A DNA stretch of 64,000 nt from Microbacterium rhizosphaerae. GTDB lineage: Bacteria; Actinomycetota; Actinomycetes; Actinomycetales; Microbacteriaceae. This document shows, piece after piece, positions 60,714-64,000 of this stretch. Each line of letters begins with the position of its first letter. Within the stretch, counting starts at the first letter, position 1. The DNA is taken from assembly GCF_034120055.1 (NCBI RefSeq), contig NZ_CP139368.1, forward strand, positions 3,286,001 through 3,350,000, read 5' to 3'. The notes beneath the pieces were generated by a model. It was given only the letters and a program-made list of their open reading frames with translations. It made no database searches and had not been told where the DNA came from. Position numbers and translations under genes: made by a program.

Positions 60714-61290
60714 CCTCGGCCTCCTCTTGCGTATCGCCTCGCTGACGCAGTTCTTCGATCTGCGCGCGGACTCGGGCGATGAAGGCCCGCTGGAAGTCAT
60801 GGCCTTCGTGCGGGAACGGTCCATAGAGAAGTTCCTCGACCTCGAACTCTCCTCGGAGGTGCGCCTCGGCCCGGGCAAGACCTTGGAGCGCGTAGTCGAC
60901 CGCGTTGTGCGCAAACAGCTCCGGCGTGAAGTCCTCATCGTCGTCTTCGCCCGCGACCATGTCATACGCCATTGCGAGTCGTCGCTGTCGCTCGAACGAG
61001 GCATACGCCAGATCTGCGATCTGCGTGAGTGCGTCGTCCAATTCCCGCGCACGCATCACGCGGCTGAGGGATTGCTCGGTCAGTGTAAGCGCCTGCGCGT
61101 GGATGCCGAAGACCGACCCCAGCGCCTCGGATTCCGTCAACCGGAGCGGACGTTCACCCTTCTCGATCGACCAGACGGTGGCTTGGGACCACTTGAACCC
61201 GAGCTTGCGCATGCGCTCGGCGAGCTCCTTCTGGCTCATCGTGCCACGTAGCACGGTGAGGTTGCGGCCGATCAGCTCATCATCGATCAT
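60688..61290 (-). CDS. XRE-family regulator of the integrated element
   Basis: A 200-residue protein with an N-terminal HTH_3 domain (residues about 9-65; MSQKELAERMRKLGF then WSQATVWSIEKGERPL) and a helical acidic C-terminal region of unknown role. It precedes and overlaps the integrase, and is divergent from the excisionase-like gene across 87 bp, the classic layout of an ICE or prophage switch. Confidence 0.88.
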   Translation of the reverse strand: MIDDELIGRNLTVLRGTMSQKELAERMRKLGFKWSQATVWSIEKGERPLRLTESEALGSVFGIHAQALTLTEQSLSRVMRARELDDALTQIADLAYASFERQRRLAMAYDMVAGEDDDEDFTPELFAHNAVDYALQGLARAEAHLRGEFEVEELLYGPFPHEGHDFQRAFIARVRAQIEELRQRGDTQEEAEDGVDQATQ

Positions 61291-61377
61291 GCCTTGAGGC
61301 TACTCCAGAAACCTATTGATCTCGACTAGATAACGTGGTTCACTAAGTTTAGCCGTCACCGGCAACTAGGAATTGAG

Positions 61378-61566
61378 GTGAGTCGGATGGATCGAATTCT
61401 CTTCCTTGACGAGGTGGCGGCGCGTTTGCGCCGCACTCCCGCCCAGCTGAGATGGATGCTGCACACCGGCGCAGCACCGAAGTCGGCGAAGATCGCCGGC
61501 CGCCGGTGTTGGCGCGAGTCGGACGTGGAGAAGTTCATCGCCGAGGCCTTCGCCGACAATCCGTGA
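61378..61566 (+). CDS. Excisionase-like helix-turn-helix protein
   Basis: A 62-residue (GTG) or 59-residue (ATG at 61387) protein with a MerR/excisionase-type winged helix: ILFLDEVAARLRRTPAQLRWMLHTGAAPKSAKIAGRRCWRESDVEKFI shows the two-helix core and wing (continuous only as separate stretches here). Both starts have a Shine-Dalgarno (AGGA or GAGG). It would bind the att region to direct excision, or act as a small regulator. Convergent with the relaxase gene, 37 bp between stops. Confidence 0.82.
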   Translation: MSRMDRILFLDEVAARLRRTPAQLRWMLHTGAAPKSAKIAGRRCWRESDVEKFIAEAFADNP

Positions 61567-61603
61567 CGCGGCCCGTGGCGGCACAGCCACACCGCCCCGA
61601 CGA

Positions 61604-64000
61604 CTACAGTCCGATCGACGGGCCGCTGCGAGTGGGCGTGACAGAGATCACCGGACCACTAAACGGGTCGACGTGCGGAGGAGCAGGTCGCACCACCTGC
61701 GCCGCACGACGCAGCTCCGCACGTGCCGCTTCGATCGAGTCGGCGATGGTCACTTCAGGCGCTCCCCGCATCATGGTCTCAGCGAGGATCTCGCGTGCCG
61801 CAGCATCCGTGCCGGCAACCACGATCACCTCATTACTGAGCCGGCCGCGGGTCATGCCTACGTAGAGACCCGCCGCGTCGACGCCAGGACCCACGATCGA
61901 GGCATCCGTGGTCTCCCCTTGACTGCCGTGAACCGTCGACGCATAAGCGAGGTTCAGGTGCTCCGCGGCGTACTTCACAGTGACCCTGCGGATGTCGCCG
62001 CTGTCGGTGATGCTGGCGAGCTCGACGTGTGTGGGCGTGATGTGAGCAACCGTCCAGAGTGCACGATTGTCAACGCCCGCCTCACGATCGTTCCGACGAG
62101 TTTGGACGAGGTCGCCCTCGAGGATCCGTTGCTCGTCGCGGCCTAGTGCAATCCGCCTCGTCGAGAGCTGACCCATCTCCACGCGCTGCTGCTGGATGCG
62201 CTCGTTGAGCGCGTTCGCCTCGTCGTTCGTGGCCGTGACCAGTGCCACGCGTTTGCGCAGCCCGGCCCAGTGGAACCACGCGTCGGCCATCATGCCCCGT
62301 GCGGTCTCATCGCTCCCTACGCGAAGCAGATGGCCGCGCTCGCCGAGGGCGCGGGCGACGTCCTTCGCAGCGTCCGCTGTTGCGGGGTCCCGCAGGCGAA
62401 GCGAGAGCGCGGCGTACTCCGGGTCGCGGAATCGGTGCACAGCCGTCAGCTCGACGACTGCGGTGCTGCGACGTGATACCGAAGCCATGGCACCAGAGTG
62501 GCCGACCGGCGCCGCCTGAAGCGGATCCCCGATCATCGCAATGCCGGCGCCCGTGGCCGCGGCGACCCGGGCGAGAGCGTTGGCGGTGCGCAGGTCGACC
62601 ATGCCGGCCTCGTCCACGACGATGCGGTCGCCGCGTCTCAGTGGATAGTGGAGCGGGGCGAGGTAGGTTCGACCGGTCTCCGGGTCGACATCGCCACGAT
62701 GCAGCTGGACCCACTGCTCCTGACCGGCGCTGTCTCGGAACCATCGCCAGCCGTGGTCGGCGAGCAGGGCATGCAGGCTCGACGCGGATGCGCCGATCTC
62801 GAGCGCCGCGACGCTTGCCGCCTTCCTGGTCGGTGCAACGACGATCATCTGTCGACCTTGATGCTGCAACGCGCGGTGAGCGATACGCAGAACCGTGGTC
62901 TTGCCGGCACCCGCGGGACCCGTGATCGTGACGAGTCGATCCGTGCCGGCGATGGCGGCAGCGGCATCGAGCTGATCCCCATCCATCCCGGCACCGGTGC
63001 TGATAGATACTGCCGCGAAGAGCGCCACACTGTCGCGCGTCAGCGGTACGCCCGGCTGGCTCAGGGCATCAAGCTGTGCGCCGAGATCGACCTTGAGGGT
63101 CGCCGTGGGCAACGCCATGTATCCCTTGATGTGCGATGGTCGCGTGGCATCGTCGAGCAGGTCGATCGTGTGCTCGCGGGCGCGAGCGGTGATGTCGTCG
63201 ATGAGCTCCTGCAGCATTGCGCGCTCTTGTACGATCTCGGACGCCGCAACGGCGCGCATTGCACCGGCACGCACGTCGTACTCGCTGAAGCGCCCGCCGT
63301 TCGAAGCTGAGCGGGCATCCGCATCCGCGACTGCCCTTGCGGCGAGGAGTTCACGATCGACCGCGCCGATGGAGACAGCCGTGAGCTCGATGGGCGTGCG
63401 CGGCACGACGAGAGAAGGATCGAGCGCCGCGATCTCGCGGCGAACCGCAAGCTCCCACTCGTCCTCGTCGAGGCGCCTGGGCTTGTTCGGCCGCTGAAGC
63501 GCCCACGCCCGGCGGTCGACCTGCTGGAGGATGTCGTGGCTCGGCTGCTGCCCCGGATGGTCGGCCAGCCACTCCCCCAGGAGGCGCGCTCGATTGGTCT
63601 CGATCTGGTTTGACCGCCGCGACAGCGGCCCCACTGCATGAGCAAGTTGGGCGATCTCGCCGGCCGCGTCGAGTGAGTAGCCATGCTTGGCGAGCGCCGA
63701 GATCCACTGCGGGTCCGTGCGCGCAGCGAGTTCCCCCTCCGCGTTGACCAGGGTGTGCAACTTCATCGCCACACGCGAGTCGACGGTCGACCACTTGCCA
63801 TCGCGGCCGAGGACCTTCGCATTCAGCCACAGGTGACGATGGATGTGGGGATCGAGCGCGCGCGATCGCCGATGCTTGAGCTCAACGACCTCGATACGCG
63901 CAAGCTCCTCGCGGACGACGCCGCCGTGCCCGCGTCGCGCGTTGAGCTCGCGCTGCCACGTGAGGATGATGCGGTCGCGCAGGCGGTCCTGCAGGTCCTC
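61604..64000 (-). CDS. MobF-type relaxase-helicase (TraA/TrwC-like), N-terminus off the window
   Basis: The frame is open to the window edge; translation across the edge region gives the relaxase three-histidine metal site HIHRH (coded at 63833-63847), so the protein starts upstream of the GTG seen at 63772. The C-terminal half is a RecD-like helicase: Walker A GPAGAGKTTV, Walker B VVDEAGMVD, the GDPLQ motif and VHGSQGETTD near the end with VGMTRGR. It would nick oriT and unwind the DNA for conjugative transfer. The catalytic tyrosine is in the missing part. Confidence 0.92.
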   Translation of the reverse strand, partial: EDLQDRLRDRIILTWQRELNARRGHGGVVREELARIEVVELKHRRSRALDPHIHRHLWLNAKVLGRDGKWSTVDSRVAMKLHTLVNAEGELAARTDPQWISALAKHGYSLDAAGEIAQLAHAVGPLSRRSNQIETNRARLLGEWLADHPGQQPSHDILQQVDRRAWALQRPNKPRRLDEDEWELAVRREIAALDPSLVVPRTPIELTAVSIGAVDRELLAARAVADADARSASNGGRFSEYDVRAGAMRAVAASEIVQERAMLQELIDDITARAREHTIDLLDDATRPSHIKGYMALPTATLKVDLGAQLDALSQPGVPLTRDSVALFAAVSISTGAGMDGDQLDAAAAIAGTDRLVTITGPAGAGKTTVLRIAHRALQHQGRQMIVVAPTRKAASVAALEIGASASSLHALLADHGWRWFRDSAGQEQWVQLHRGDVDPETGRTYLAPLHYPLRRGDRIVVDEAGMVDLRTANALARVAAATGAGIAMIGDPLQAAPVGHSGAMASVSRRSTAVVELTAVHRFRDPEYAALSLRLRDPATADAAKDVARALGERGHLLRVGSDETARGMMADAWFHWAGLRKRVALVTATNDEANALNERIQQQRVEMGQLSTRRIALGRDEQRILEGDLVQTRRNDREAGVDNRALWTVAHITPTHVELASITDSGDIRRVTVKYAAEHLNLAYASTVHGSQGETTDASIVGPGVDAAGLYVGMTRGRLSNEVIVVAGTDAAAREILAETMMRGAPEVTIADSIEAARAELRRAAQVVRPAPPHVDPFSGPVISVTPTRSGPSIGL

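Noticed and set aside
1..64000. CRISPR array, rRNA genes, riboswitch
   Set aside because: No regularly spaced repeats, no rRNA sequence and no recognisable riboswitch core were seen on reading through the window.

Overview
The window is chromosomal DNA from a GC-rich actinobacterium, most likely of the family Microbacteriaceae and close to Microbacterium. The signs are strong GC bias at third codon positions, many GTG starts, TANNNT -10 boxes placed 6-7 bases before start codons (leaderless mRNAs), two of the three tRNA genes lacking an encoded CCA, a maltose importer operon without its own ATPase, and actinobacterial families such as RskA-type anti-sigma, DUF1206 and DUF4383. The assignment rests on gene content and style, not on a phylogenetic marker.

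Layout. 1-868: a YCII-related protein and a RibD-like reductase. 963-10657: an amine and amide catabolic region. A minus-strand operon (flavoprotein, Rid-family protein, DUF1028, M20 hydrolase, aldehyde dehydrogenase) is divergent from a LysR regulator, and a second minus-strand operon encodes an APC permease and a copper amine oxidase. Both operons carry the same 15-bp dyad (ATCAA-N5-TTGAT), which ties them to the LysR protein. 11214-16765: SGNH hydrolase, PEP-mutase-like enzyme, DeoR regulator, DUF4406 protein, a flavin oxidoreductase and an alpha/beta-hydrolase fused to a LuxR DNA-binding domain. 16865-20135: PEP synthase and its regulatory kinase/phosphorylase. 20233-23109: a LolA/RseB-like exported protein coupled to an ABC exporter.

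23185-28099 is a sulfate-ester module: MFS carrier, cytosolic type I sulfatase, PadR regulator and a divergent formylglycine-generating enzyme that would mature the sulfatase. A flavoprotein, a phospholipase D-like protein, a secreted phosphatase-superfamily protein, a membrane protein and another secreted protein follow, beside an ECF sigma/RskA anti-sigma pair (35447-36765). 36806-41841 is a run of minus-strand genes for small membrane proteins, PAP2 phosphatase, lipid kinase, PPK2 and a cupin. 41963-49128 holds three tRNAs, an M23 peptidase with a long N-terminal tail, an inositol-phosphatase/desaturase pair sharing a 43-bp promoter gap, and a TetR/DUF4386 pair with two perfect operators.

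49221-58844 is a maltodextrin operon on the minus strand: binding protein, two permeases, lipoprotein alpha-amylase, neopullulanase-like GH13, then a nucleotidyltransferase-like protein, an FBP zinc protein and a PfkB kinase, mostly coupled by overlapping stop and start codons. LacI-type operators lie upstream but no lacI gene is present. 59101 starts yajQ, and exactly at its stop codon an integrated conjugative or mobilizable element begins (tyrosine integrase, XRE regulator, excisionase-like protein, MobF relaxase-helicase) and runs off the right edge.
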